Shown here: positions 37,772-45,774 of the stretch, piece by piece
How positions within the stretch are numbered: position 1 is the first letter of the stretch
Layout: every line of letters begins with the position of its first letter
Translations under genes and position numbers: made by a program
The notes under the pieces: model-generated
Database searches by the model: none
Told to the model about the DNA's origin: nothing
Seen by the model: the letters and a program-made list of their open reading frames with translations, nothing else
Origin: Polaribacter gangjinensis
GTDB taxonomy: Bacteria; Bacteroidota; Bacteroidia; Flavobacteriales; Flavobacteriaceae
DNA: 64,000 bases
Direction of reading: 5' to 3'
Assembly (NCBI RefSeq): GCF_038024125.1
Contig: NZ_CP150662.1
Coordinates: forward strand, 1,629,501-1,693,500

Positions 37772-38083
37772 ATGAACATTCAAGATATCGAACAAAAAGA
37801 AATTGTAAAAGGCTATAAAGGAAGATTTGTACACATGGAAACCTTTACACTTGCTTTTTGGGAAGTTGAAGCTGGTGCTGAAATTCCAATTCATTCCCAT
37901 GTTCACGAACAAACCACTCAAGTCATAGAGGGCGAATTCGAAATGACTGTTGATGGTGTTACAAAAATTTATACTCCTGGAATGTTAGTAACAATTCCTT
38001 CGTTTGCAAAACATGGAGGAAAAGCAATTACAGCTTGTAAACTTACAGATGTTTTTTGTCCTGTTAGAGAAGATTATAAATAA
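37772..38083 (+). CDS. Single-domain cupin protein
   Basis: A 103-residue cupin with metal-binding motif IPIHSHVHEQTTQVIEGEFE (about 44-63; three His and a Glu) and a second motif around 86-95 (IPSFAKHGG). Family members bind a metal and include small dioxygenases, isomerases and sensors. No substrate can be named. It ends 4 bp before the left inverted repeat of the GxxExxY element. Confidence 0.8.
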   Translation: MNIQDIEQKEIVKGYKGRFVHMETFTLAFWEVEAGAEIPIHSHVHEQTTQVIEGEFEMTVDGVTKIYTPGMLVTIPSFAKHGGKAITACKLTDVFCPVREDYK

Positions 38084-38087
38084 TTTT

Positions 38088-38112
38088 TAGACACTAATTT
38101 CTCTAATTTCAC
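38088..38112 (+). repeat. Left terminal inverted repeat of the GxxExxY element
   Basis: Starts TAGACAC and ends AATTTCAC. It pairs with 38491-38515 at 21 of 25 positions; mismatches are at positions 8, 13, 15 and 17. It lies 5 bp after the cupin stop. Confidence 0.6.
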
Positions 38113-38117
38113 AAAAA

Positions 38118-38494
38118 ATGAATTCACTAATTTACAAACAAGAAAGTTATAATATTATTGGAGTCTGTATGGAAGTTCATAAGGAATTAGGAAAAGGTTT
38201 TTCAGAGAATGTTTATGGGGATGCTTTAGAAATTGAATTAATTAATGCTGGTGTAAATTATAAAAGAGAAGTAAAATTTAACATCTCCTATAAAGAAAAC
38301 TTACTACCACATTTTTATGTGGCAGATTTTATAATTGAAAATAAGATAGTTTTGGAAATTAAGGCAATAGAAATTCTCAACAATAGCCATGTAAAACAAA
38401 CACTCAATTATTTGGCAGCATCAAAAAATTAAAATTAGGAATATTAGTGAATTTTGGAGAAGATAGTTTAACCTACAAAAGAGTTATTTTGTGA
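38118..38494 (+). pseudogene. GxxExxY family protein (PD-(D/E)XK-like), frameshifted near the C-terminus
   Basis: The name-giving motif is GFSENVY (about 28-34). The nuclease-like D...ExK is in VADFIIENKIVLEIKA (about 75-90). The frame from ATG 38118 stops at 38430-38432 after ASKN. Another frame directly continues with the family-typical end, KLGILVNFGEDSLTYKRVIL, to a stop at 38492-38494. The break is at a run of six A (38423-38428): one more A restores a complete protein of about 125 residues. This is a real one-base loss, a sequencing error, or a slippage-controlled switch. The biological role of the family is not established. Confidence 0.7.
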
Positions 38495-38515
38495 AATTTG
38501 TGTAATTCGTGTCTA
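38491..38515 (-). repeat. Right terminal inverted repeat of the GxxExxY element
   Basis: Reads GTGAAATTTGTG..., with units GTGAAATTT, GTGTAATTC and GTGTC. It contains the stop of the GxxExxY frame (38492-38494) and the GTG start (38509-38511) of the next gene. Confidence 0.6.
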
Positions 38516-39279
38516 TATTCAAAGTAATATTAAATACAATCCCAAGACCTTGGCTCATCAAAATGAGTTATTGGATTCGTCCAATCATCACACTTTATTT
38601 AAAAGGAAATAATTTTACAGATCCAATTGATGGAAAAAGTTTCCGAAAAATGTTGCCTTATGGTTATGGAAAACAACGCGAAAATGCACTTTCACCATCA
38701 ACCTTATCATTAGAAAGACACAGATTGATGTGGTTGTTTTTAAAAAATGAAACTGATTTTTTTACATCAACAAAAAAGCTTAAAACACTCCACATTGCAC
38801 CTGAACAATGTTTTTTATCCCTATTTAAAAAACAGCAAAATTTAGAGTATATCACGAGTGATATAGAATCGCCCATTGCTGATGTAAAAGCAGATATTTG
38901 CAATCTTCCTTTTGAAGACAATTCGTTTGATGTTATTTTTTGCAACCATGTTTTAGAACACATTCATGATGATACAAAAGCGATGCAAGAATTATTTCGT
39001 GTATTAAAAAAAGGCGGATTTGGAATTTTTCAAGTACCACAAGATTTAAGTAGAAAAACTACTTTTGAAGATAATTCTATCACTGAAAAAAAAGAAAGAG
39101 CCAAGATTTTTGGGCAATATGATCATGTTCGGGTTTATGGAAAAGATTATTTTAACAGATTAAGAAACGTAGGTTTTAAAGTAGATGAAATTGATTATAC
39201 TAAAAAAATCGCCCCAGAAAAACTAGAACGATTTTGTTTAATGAAAGGCGAAATATTACCTGTTTGTTATAAAAATTAA
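38509..39279 (+). CDS. SAM-dependent methyltransferase (class I)
   Basis: A 256-residue protein with a C-terminal Methyltransf_11-type domain. ICNLPFEDNSFDVIFCNHVL carries the post-II region, and HIAPEQCF with SDIESP carry the SAM-binding strand ends. The N-terminal PDGKSF-like stretch (FTDPIDGKSFRKMLPYGYG) may be a small zinc-less cap. The substrate is unknown. The GTG start gives the N-terminus FKVILNTIPRPWLIK that I recall in homologues, so I prefer it over ATG 38563; it lies within the right inverted repeat. The stop overlaps the convergent neighbour by 4 bp. Confidence 0.82.
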   Translation: MSIFKVILNTIPRPWLIKMSYWIRPIITLYLKGNNFTDPIDGKSFRKMLPYGYGKQRENALSPSTLSLERHRLMWLFLKNETDFFTSTKKLKTLHIAPEQCFLSLFKKQQNLEYITSDIESPIADVKADICNLPFEDNSFDVIFCNHVLEHIHDDTKAMQELFRVLKKGGFGIFQVPQDLSRKTTFEDNSITEKKERAKIFGQYDHVRVYGKDYFNRLRNVGFKVDEIDYTKKIAPEKLERFCLMKGEILPVCYKN

Positions 39280-40559
39280 TTTTCAGAAGATTTTTTTATA
39301 AAATCCTCCATTTTTTCAAGTTTTTCATCTCCAAGAATAATTAATTCATCTCTTAGAAGCTGATAGTTTTTGTTTGATAATTTTGTCAATTTTGTTTTGC
39401 CTTGATAATCTACATCTTCATCGATTGTCTCATTTAACACAGTTCCGTTTTGATTTATCCAAAAAACTTGCGAACCTTTTACAGCCTGAGCACTATTATT
39501 ATAGAAAAATCCAACAAAATCGAAATGAGAATCTTTCTTTAAAAATCGACCATCAATTGAACATAAAAAGCCCTCTAAATCATACCCCTCTTGAGAATAT
39601 ATTGGATGAATCCCTCCTCCTAAATGTCCACCAAAAAGATACCACTCCTTATCAATTTTAACCTCACCATCATTATTATACTTATCGATAAAATTAGATT
39701 TTTTTAGGCTTTTTAACACCTCTTCTACTTGTAAAAACTTAACTGTTTTTTGTTCATTTAAGTCAAAAACAAAGGGTTCTTTAGCATTATTTGGATACGT
39801 AACCAATCTTCCATTACCTCTTGGCAACATTACTTTTCCGTAATTTGTAGCTAGCGTATTAAAATCTGAAATACTAGGAATTAAAAATCCTTTGCTTGTT
39901 TTAGAGTTATAGCAAAACAATTTTGTTGGTTCATTTTCTTTGTTTTTAAAGATAAAATATCCATCAAAACTTACAATATCTTCATATTCATCTGCCTCAA
40001 CTAAAACTTTGCCAAGATCATTCATTAATCCAAAAAAATCATTCTTCTTGTAAATCGCAACGTTATTTGCATTAAATTGATAAATACTATCAACTTTAAT
40101 TGATAACATATCAGACTTTGTCATCCAAAGTAATCGTAAAGAATCGATTCTTTTGTACTCTTTTTCTTGGCGAATTCTCTCTTCTTCTTGCCTTTTTTTC
40201 TCTATAGCAATCTTTTCTAAAAATTCGGTTATATCAACAGAAAGTGTTAACATTTCTGTATATTCTTCACTTTTTTTATTTTTTGCCAAAGAGAAATAAT
40301 AACTAGCATACTTTTTTGCCTCTTCATATTGCTTTAATTCAAAGTAGATGAAAGTACCAAGTCTTGCAACATCAGATGTATTGATGGTGTCTAAATATTT
40401 CATGGCTTTTTCAAAATGTTCTTTTGCAAAAGAGAAATCAAGATTATTAAGACTTTCATTAGCTCTTTTTATATAAACACTCGCAATTTCATTGTTTGAT
40501 TGCGCTTGAAATTGCAAGAAATAGAAAAAACATAAAACTACTAGCAAATACTTTTTCAT
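39276..40559 (-). CDS. Secreted protein with TPR-like N-terminus
   Basis: A 427-residue exported protein with a signal peptide (to about 20, FQFQAQS). TPR-like helices lie at about 25-105, a Lys/Glu-rich coiled coil at about 112-140, and a beta-rich region at about 155-420 whose phrases (KNDFFGLMNDLGKVLVEADE, DGYFIFKN) resemble WG/KWG-type repeats. No enzyme signature. It is convergent with the methyltransferase gene and overlaps it by 4 bp. Function unknown. Confidence 0.6.
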   Translation of the reverse strand: MKKYLLVVLCFFYFLQFQAQSNNEIASVYIKRANESLNNLDFSFAKEHFEKAMKYLDTINTSDVARLGTFIYFELKQYEEAKKYASYYFSLAKNKKSEEYTEMLTLSVDITEFLEKIAIEKKRQEEERIRQEKEYKRIDSLRLLWMTKSDMLSIKVDSIYQFNANNVAIYKKNDFFGLMNDLGKVLVEADEYEDIVSFDGYFIFKNKENEPTKLFCYNSKTSKGFLIPSISDFNTLATNYGKVMLPRGNGRLVTYPNNAKEPFVFDLNEQKTVKFLQVEEVLKSLKKSNFIDKYNNDGEVKIDKEWYLFGGHLGGGIHPIYSQEGYDLEGFLCSIDGRFLKKDSHFDFVGFFYNNSAQAVKGSQVFWINQNGTVLNETIDEDVDYQGKTKLTKLSNKNYQLLRDELIILGDEKLEKMEDFIKKSSEN

Positions 40560-40620
40560 TGTAATTATTTTTTGTTTCTCTAAAATTAAAAAATATAATT
40601 AAAAAAACACTCCAAAAAAT

Positions 40621-41613
40621 TTAATTTTCTGTGAAATTATCGAAAACCTGAATTTTGTTAAATGCGTCTGTGTAAATAAGAATCGCTTTAATATCCAGAT
40701 TTTTTTCTAAAAATTGTTTAGATTTTTCAAAACCCATAGCCATAAAAGCAGTTGCGTACGCATCTGCATCTGCGCAATCTGTTTTGGTGAAAACAGAGGC
40801 ACTTAACAAATTACTTTCTGTGGCTAAACCTGTTTTTGGATTGATGGTATGTACGTATTTTTTTCCATCATTGGTTATTCTAAATTTTCTGTAGTTTCCA
40901 GAAGTTGCCATTGAAATATTAGAAAGTTTTAAAATTGTAAAACCATTTTCCTCCTCAACATTTGAAGGATTTACAATTTGAATTGCCCAAGGTTTTTGAT
41001 CTTTTTTAAAGCCTTTTGTTCTAATTTCACCACCAATTTCAATTAAATAACTATCGATATTTTTTGAATCGAAAAAACGTGCAACAATGTCTATGGCAAA
41101 ACCTTTGGCAATTGAGTTAAAGTCTAAATAGATATTAGGTGTTTCTTTGTAAATTTTTTTGTTTTTAAGAGAAACTTTTTCAAAACCGACTGTTTTCATT
41201 AATTCACTTATTAATGAATCAGAAGGATTTAATTTTCCTTTTTCAGGCCCAAATCCGTAAGCATTGACTAAGTTTCCAACAGTAGGGTCAAAAAAACCAT
41301 CAGTTTGTTGATGAATTTTTTTTGACTTTTCAAAAACCTCTACAAAATAATTGTCTACTTCTACAGCTGTATTTCCATCATTAATTTTACTTATATCAGA
41401 CGTTGGAATATAGGTTGACAATGATTGATTAAAATCGTAAAATAAACTATCAAGTGATTTTTGATAGTCTTTTGATGCATTTAAATAGGTGATTTTATAA
41501 GTTGTGCCAAAAACCTCACCTTGCAAAACGAAGTCTTTTTTTTGAAGATCATCATTACAACTTAAAAAAATTGATAATAAGATAATTAATGAGCTTGTAA
41601 ATTTATTTTTCAT
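40621..41613 (-). CDS. apbE: FAD:protein FMN transferase ApbE
   Basis: Attaches FMN to a Thr of target proteins, such as Na+-NQR or Rnf subunits, outside the cytoplasm. The 330-residue lipoprotein has lipobox LSC (Cys 19) and ApbE motifs near 80-120 (DFNQSLSTYIPTSDIS, VGNLVNAYGFGP) with ATSGNYRKF, HTINPKTG and DADAYATAF near 240-300. I use ATG 41613: the start at 41658 would lie upstream of the TATTTTTG promoter element and outside the signal peptide. No flavoprotein substrate is encoded nearby. Confidence 0.92.
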   Translation of the reverse strand: MKNKFTSSLIILLSIFLSCNDDLQKKDFVLQGEVFGTTYKITYLNASKDYQKSLDSLFYDFNQSLSTYIPTSDISKINDGNTAVEVDNYFVEVFEKSKKIHQQTDGFFDPTVGNLVNAYGFGPEKGKLNPSDSLISELMKTVGFEKVSLKNKKIYKETPNIYLDFNSIAKGFAIDIVARFFDSKNIDSYLIEIGGEIRTKGFKKDQKPWAIQIVNPSNVEEENGFTILKLSNISMATSGNYRKFRITNDGKKYVHTINPKTGLATESNLLSASVFTKTDCADADAYATAFMAMGFEKSKQFLEKNLDIKAILIYTDAFNKIQVFDNFTEN

Positions 41614-41633
41614 GAATTTGTGAATATTTAAGA

Positions 41634-41641
41634 CAAAAATA
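41634..41641 (-). promoter_or_regulatory. Candidate -7 element of the apbE promoter
   Basis: TATTTTTG on -, 20 nt before the ATG at 41613; it supports that start. No -33 TTTG at normal spacing. Confidence 0.35.
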
Positions 41642-41697
41642 GTATTTAAAATTTTCATAAATTATAGAAAAATCAACCATTTATCAGTTGCTTTTGC

Positions 41698-41705
41698 TAA
41701 ATTTG
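41698..41705 (+). promoter_or_regulatory. Candidate -7 element of the OmpA-family gene
   Basis: TAAATTTG on +, 25 nt before the ATG at 41731. The -33 position does not match TTTG. Confidence 0.35.
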
Positions 41706-41730
41706 CAATCATAAATTTAATATGTAAATC

Positions 41731-42576
41731 ATGAAAAAAATCATAATCGTTTTCGTAACTGCAATTCTAATTAGCTCTTGTGTTTCTAAAAAAGAATTTG
41801 TTGAATTGCAAGCAAAACACGACAAAGCTCAAACAGAATTAGTAGATGTAAAAGCAAACCTTCAAAAGTGTTTGATTGAAAAAGAAAAAGAAGATTCTAA
41901 AGTTTTTGCTTTGACTGAACAAGTAAAATACTTACAAGAAGACAAAAAAACAGCTTTAAAACAAGTTGAAAACTTAACAGTTTTAACGCAATCATCTTCT
42001 GATAACATTAAAAATGTTATTTCTCAATTGAGTGAAAAAGACAAGTATATCAATGGAATCAGAAAAGCAATGACTGCTAAAGATTCATTGAATTTGGCAA
42101 TCAAATATCATTTAACTAAAAATTTAACTGACGGAATTCAAGACAAAGACATTGAAGTAAATGTTGAAAAAACAGTTGTTATGATTTCTATTTCTGATAA
42201 ATTTTTATTTAAAAGTGGAAGCTACAATATTTCAGACAATGCTTACACTGTGTTAGAAAAAATTGCAAAAGTAATCAACGACCAACCTAAAATGGAGGTA
42301 ATGATTGAAGGTCATACAGATTCAACTCCAATCAAAAAAGATTTGATTCAAGATAATTGGGATTTATCTGTATTGAGAGCAACATCAATCACTAGAATTT
42401 TGCAAACAAAATACAGCGTAAAACCTGAAAGATTAATTGCAGCTGGAAGAAGTCAATATGTACCTTTAGCAGCAAATGATACTGCTGAAAACAAAGCAAA
42501 AAACAGAAGAACAAAAATTATCATCATGCCTAAACTAGATCAGTTTTTTAGTTTATTAGAGCAAGATGGAAAATAA
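41731..42576 (+). CDS. OmpA-family peptidoglycan-binding lipoprotein
   Basis: A 281-residue lipoprotein (lipobox ISSC, Cys 17). A long heptad region at about 20-110 is followed by an OmpA C-terminal domain at about 150-270, with VMIEGHTDSTPI, LSVLRATSITRIL and KNRRTKIIIMP, which bind diaminopimelate in peptidoglycan. It would tether the outer membrane to the wall. It is monocistronic, with a near-textbook terminator 22 bp after the stop. Confidence 0.92.
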   Translation: MKKIIIVFVTAILISSCVSKKEFVELQAKHDKAQTELVDVKANLQKCLIEKEKEDSKVFALTEQVKYLQEDKKTALKQVENLTVLTQSSSDNIKNVISQLSEKDKYINGIRKAMTAKDSLNLAIKYHLTKNLTDGIQDKDIEVNVEKTVVMISISDKFLFKSGSYNISDNAYTVLEKIAKVINDQPKMEVMIEGHTDSTPIKKDLIQDNWDLSVLRATSITRILQTKYSVKPERLIAAGRSQYVPLAANDTAENKAKNRRTKIIIMPKLDQFFSLLEQDGK

Positions 42577-42597
42577 TTTTAACCATCTTAAAAAACA

Positions 42598-42630
42598 AAA
42601 AAAACCATCTAAATTTCAGATGGTTTTTTT
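42598..42630. terminator. Intrinsic terminator after the OmpA-family gene
   Basis: Perfect 13-bp arms (42598-42610 and 42618-42630) with a 7-nt loop; T7 on + and A8 on the other side. It lies between convergent genes and should work in both directions. Confidence 0.85.
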
Positions 42631-42660
42631 GTTTTAAATAAATTCTATTATATTTCTTTA

Positions 42661-43023
42661 CTACAAAATCTTCACAAAATCATCAAAAGCTACGTAGTAA
42701 GGTTGGTCTTTAAAAACAGGATTTTCAACACTTTCAGCATTAGCTATTCCTACACCTGCAAACCAAACTTTGGCATTTTGCAGTTTGGCATGCGAAACAA
42801 AAGTCTCCATCCAAATGGCATCATACTCATTTGGATTTTGTAGATTATTGGTAGCTTTTACCAATACAAAAATGGTAGGTTCTCCTTTTTTAAACAATAC
42901 AAATTGAGGATGTCTTTTTAACTGACTATTAATTGCTTGAAACTCATATCCCATAGCAACCAACTTTTCACCTACGATATTCATGGCCAAATTGTGCAAT
43001 TCTTGCTTGGTTAAAATTTGCAT
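42661..43023 (-). CDS. Small conserved protein of unknown function
   Basis: A 120-residue cytoplasmic protein without signal or membrane segments. Features are RHPQFVLFKKGEPTIFVLVK (46-65) and DAIWMETFVSHAKLQNAKVW (79-98). The mixed alpha/beta pattern could be a nuclease-like or NTF2-like fold, but I cannot confirm this. Homologues in Flavobacteriia are, as I recall, sometimes labelled Na+-NQR subunit F; no FAD, NAD or 2Fe-2S motif is present, so I do not accept that name. Its start overlaps the helicase stop as TAATG. Confidence 0.6.
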   Translation of the reverse strand: MQILTKQELHNLAMNIVGEKLVAMGYEFQAINSQLKRHPQFVLFKKGEPTIFVLVKATNNLQNPNEYDAIWMETFVSHAKLQNAKVWFAGVGIANAESVENPVFKDQPYYVAFDDFVKIL

Positions 43024-44375
43024 TATTTTTTCTTATTTCGTTTGTTGTAATTTTTATCCCCTCTTGTTTTGGGCTTTTTATATTTTTTTGCAATTTCTCT
43101 TCGATACGAACCGCCCAAATTTACCTTCTTATTTTTTTCACTTTTTTCATGAAAAGCATCACCTGATTTAAATTCAGCTGTAACTCGGTTTTTAGATTGC
43201 AAATGCTCTTGATTTGGGCGCTCATCTTCGGTTAATAATTCCGATATTTTGACTTCTTCTGGAAGCTTATTCAATGGAATTTTGTAATCCATCAAAGCCT
43301 CTATTGCTTCTTTAAATTTTTGTTCTTTTGCGGTAGATAATAAAATAGCATTTCCTAATTTTTCAGCACGACCAGTTCTACCTATTCTATGCATATAATT
43401 TTCCGGAAAATCAGGAGTATCAAAATTGATAACATGACTCACATTGTCAAAATCTAAACCACGAGCCATCACATCAGTTGCCAATAAAATTCGATTAAAA
43501 CCTTCATCAAATTGTTTGATTGAACGAATTCTATAATTTTGAGTTTTATTGGAATGAATGATACAAGATTCATCACCAAAAACAGGTTCTAAATGTTTAA
43601 ACAACAAATCTGCGGTTCGTTTATATCCAACAAAAATCAATACTTTTTTGAAAGTTGTTTTGTCTTTCAACAAATGAAGTAACAAATTTACTTTCGTAAA
43701 AAAATTAGGAACATCATAAGCGATTTGCGAAATATTTTCGAGTGGAGTTCCGCTAACTGCAATTGATATTTTTTCTGGATTTTTAAAAAAATCTTCAATC
43801 AAAAAAGCAACTTCTTCAGTCATAGTAGCAGAAAATAGGATATTTTGTCTTTTTTCTGGCAGCAAATCAAAAATATTCATCAGTTGAAAACGAAAACCCA
43901 AATCCAACATTACATCAACTTCATCAATCACCAATTTTTGAATTGTTTTCAACTTTAAAACGTTGCTTAAAGCCAAGTCGTACAAACGTCCTGGAGTTGC
44001 CACAATGATATCTTGCCCCTGAGCAATTCCTTGTTTTTGCGTATTGATATTTACACCACCATAAACCCCTAAAACGCGAATATTGAGATATTTAGATAAT
44101 TTTTCAATATCTTCAACAACTTGCAAAACCAATTCACGAGTAGGAACTAACACTAAAACTCTTGGATGTTGCGTCTTTAAAAAAGGCAAATCTCTTAAAA
44201 TTGGTAACATGTAAGCAAACGTTTTTCCTGTTCCAGTTTGGGCAACTCCAACAACATCTTTTCCTGAACGAATTACCGGAAAAGCTTCTTGCTGAATGGG
44301 TGTTGGTTTTTCAAACTTTAAGTCATCAATGGCATATTGAAGCTGATTTGAAAGGTCTAAATCTGCAAAAGTCAT
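43023..44375 (-). CDS. DEAD-box family RNA helicase (motif II DEVD)
   Basis: A 450-residue ATP-dependent RNA helicase with Q motif (PTPIQQEAFP), Walker A AQTGTGKT, motif III SATMT and motif VI HRIGRTGRAE. Motif II reads VIDEVDVML, that is DEVD in place of DEAD; the Asp-Glu needed for Mg-ATP are kept. The C-terminal tail is basic (many KK, RR), suited to RNA contact. It resembles the RhlE/CshA-type cold or ribosome-biogenesis helicases. Confidence 0.92.
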   Translation of the reverse strand: MTFADLDLSNQLQYAIDDLKFEKPTPIQQEAFPVIRSGKDVVGVAQTGTGKTFAYMLPILRDLPFLKTQHPRVLVLVPTRELVLQVVEDIEKLSKYLNIRVLGVYGGVNINTQKQGIAQGQDIIVATPGRLYDLALSNVLKLKTIQKLVIDEVDVMLDLGFRFQLMNIFDLLPEKRQNILFSATMTEEVAFLIEDFFKNPEKISIAVSGTPLENISQIAYDVPNFFTKVNLLLHLLKDKTTFKKVLIFVGYKRTADLLFKHLEPVFGDESCIIHSNKTQNYRIRSIKQFDEGFNRILLATDVMARGLDFDNVSHVINFDTPDFPENYMHRIGRTGRAEKLGNAILLSTAKEQKFKEAIEALMDYKIPLNKLPEEVKISELLTEDERPNQEHLQSKNRVTAEFKSGDAFHEKSEKNKKVNLGGSYRREIAKKYKKPKTRGDKNYNKRNKKK

Positions 44376-44389
44376 GGTTTATTTTTTTG

Positions 44390-44421
44390 CAAAGATACGT
44401 TTTAAAAAATGGGTTTCAATA
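44390..44421 (-). promoter_or_regulatory. Candidate promoter of the DEAD-box helicase gene
   Basis: On -, -7 TATCTTTG (44390-44397) and -33 ATTG (44418-44421, one mismatch) with 20-nt spacing. The leader to the ATG at 44375 would be about 10 nt. Confidence 0.5.
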
Positions 44422-44472
44422 GTATTCTACTTTGGTTTTTAGTAGTTTTGCCATCGAAAACTTAAGATAAAA

Positions 44473-45237
44473 ATGATCACTGATACGCACACCCATTTAT
44501 ATTCAGAGCAGTTTGATGACGATAGAAAAGCCATGATGCAGCGTGCAAAAAATGCAGGTGTTTCTCGATTTTTTATTCCTGCAATCGATTCTTCGTATTC
44601 AAAAAGTATGTTTCAATTGGAAAAAGACTTTCCAGATGATGTTTTTTTGATGATGGGTTTACATCCAACTCATGTTCAAGAAAATTATTTAGAAGAATTA
44701 GCACACGTAAAAAAATGGATTGATGAACGACATTTTTACGCAATTGGCGAAATTGGAATTGATTTGTATTGGGATAAAAGTTTTTTAAAGCAGCAACAAG
44801 AGGCTTTTAAAACGCAAATTCAGTGGGCAAAAGAAAAAAAATGGCCAATTGTAATTCACTGCAGAGATGCTTTTGATGAAATTTTTGAAGTGTTAGAAAG
44901 TGAAAAAAGCGATGATTTATTCGGGATTTTTCACTGCTTTACAGGCACAAAACAACAAGCTGAAAAAGCAATTTCTTACAATATGAAACTCGGAATTGGT
45001 GGAGTTGTGACTTTTAAAAACGGAAAAATTGATCAGTTTTTGAATGAAATTGAACTCAAACACATTGTTTTAGAAACAGATGCTCCTTATTTAGCACCAA
45101 TTCCTTACAGAGGAAAAAGAAACGAAAGTGCTTATATCACTGAAGTTGTTGATAAATTAGCTACTATTTACCAACTTTCTTTTGATGAAATTGCCAAAAT
45201 AACCACCCAAAATTCAAAAGATATTTTCGGAATTTAA
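44473..45237 (+). CDS. TatD family metal-dependent hydrolase/DNase
   Basis: A 254-residue TIM-barrel amidohydrolase-type enzyme. Metal ligands appear in THTHLYSEQF (HxH), GEIGIDLYWD (Glu), VIHCRDA (His), GIFHCFTG (His) and LETDAPYLAP (Asp). TatD proteins act as 3'-5' DNases or D-aminoacyl-tRNA deacylase-like quality control. A TAGTTTTG -7 candidate lies at 44443-44450. The stop overlaps the next start as TAATG. Confidence 0.93.
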   Translation: MITDTHTHLYSEQFDDDRKAMMQRAKNAGVSRFFIPAIDSSYSKSMFQLEKDFPDDVFLMMGLHPTHVQENYLEELAHVKKWIDERHFYAIGEIGIDLYWDKSFLKQQQEAFKTQIQWAKEKKWPIVIHCRDAFDEIFEVLESEKSDDLFGIFHCFTGTKQQAEKAISYNMKLGIGGVVTFKNGKIDQFLNEIELKHIVLETDAPYLAPIPYRGKRNESAYITEVVDKLATIYQLSFDEIAKITTQNSKDIFGI

Positions 45238-45716
45238 TGACAATAGAAACTGCTTTTTTAGAAACTCCTATTGGAACAGTAAAAATTACTGGAGATGAAA
45301 ACGGCATTCAAACTATTTCAATAATTGATGAAAAAGTGGATGAATTAAAAAAAACTCCTGAATGTTTGCAAGATTGTGTAAATCAATTAACCGAATATTT
45401 TGGAGGAAAAAGAGCTAGTTTTAATTTAACAATCAATCCAAAAGGAACTGCTTTTCAAATCAAAGTTTGGAAATCTTTGCTACAAATTCCTTACGGAAAA
45501 ACAACTTCATATCTAGAACAAAGTTCTCTTTTAGGAGATAAAAAAGCCATTAGGGCTGTTGCATCAGCAAATGGGAAAAATCCGATTTTAATTGTAATTC
45601 CTTGTCACAGAGTTTTAGGTTCAGATGGTTCATTAACAGGTTTTTCAGCAGGACTTTGGCGTAAAAAATGGTTGTTAGCGCATGAAAATCCTGTAAAACA
45701 AGAATCGCTTTTTTAA
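45237..45716 (+). CDS. ogt: Methylated-DNA--[protein]-cysteine S-methyltransferase
   Basis: Suicide repair protein that takes O6-alkyl groups from guanine in DNA. The 159-residue protein has the acceptor Cys in VIPCHRVLG and the helix-turn-helix Arg finger in KAIRAVASANGKNP. The TGFSAGLWRKKWLLAHE tail is typical. There is no Ada regulatory domain, so this is the Ogt/MGMT type. Coupled to tatD by a TAATG overlap. Confidence 0.92.
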   Translation: MTIETAFLETPIGTVKITGDENGIQTISIIDEKVDELKKTPECLQDCVNQLTEYFGGKRASFNLTINPKGTAFQIKVWKSLLQIPYGKTTSYLEQSSLLGDKKAIRAVASANGKNPILIVIPCHRVLGSDGSLTGFSAGLWRKKWLLAHENPVKQESLF

Positions 45717-45774
45717 TTTTCTTTACTTTAAAACATAAAAACATATTTTTACGTTTGTTAGATAACTAGTTTTT

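Larger units (their letters stand above)
38088..38515 (+). mobile_element. 428-bp element with 25-bp terminal inverted repeats carrying a GxxExxY gene
   Basis: The ends 38088-38112 and 38491-38515 are inverted repeats matching at 21 of 25 positions (outer TAGACAC, inner AATTTCAC are identical). Each end is built from a 9-bp unit of the form GTGnAATTn read inward. The only gene inside is a frameshifted GxxExxY protein that fills the element. I found no target-site duplication and no transposase, so movement, if any, would need help in trans or by the nuclease itself. This is my inference from structure. Confidence 0.5.

Noticed and set aside
42661..43023. Labelling the small gene as Na+-NQR subunit F
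   Set aside because: No FAD, NAD(P) or 2Fe-2S motif and only 120 residues; NqrF is about 400 residues.
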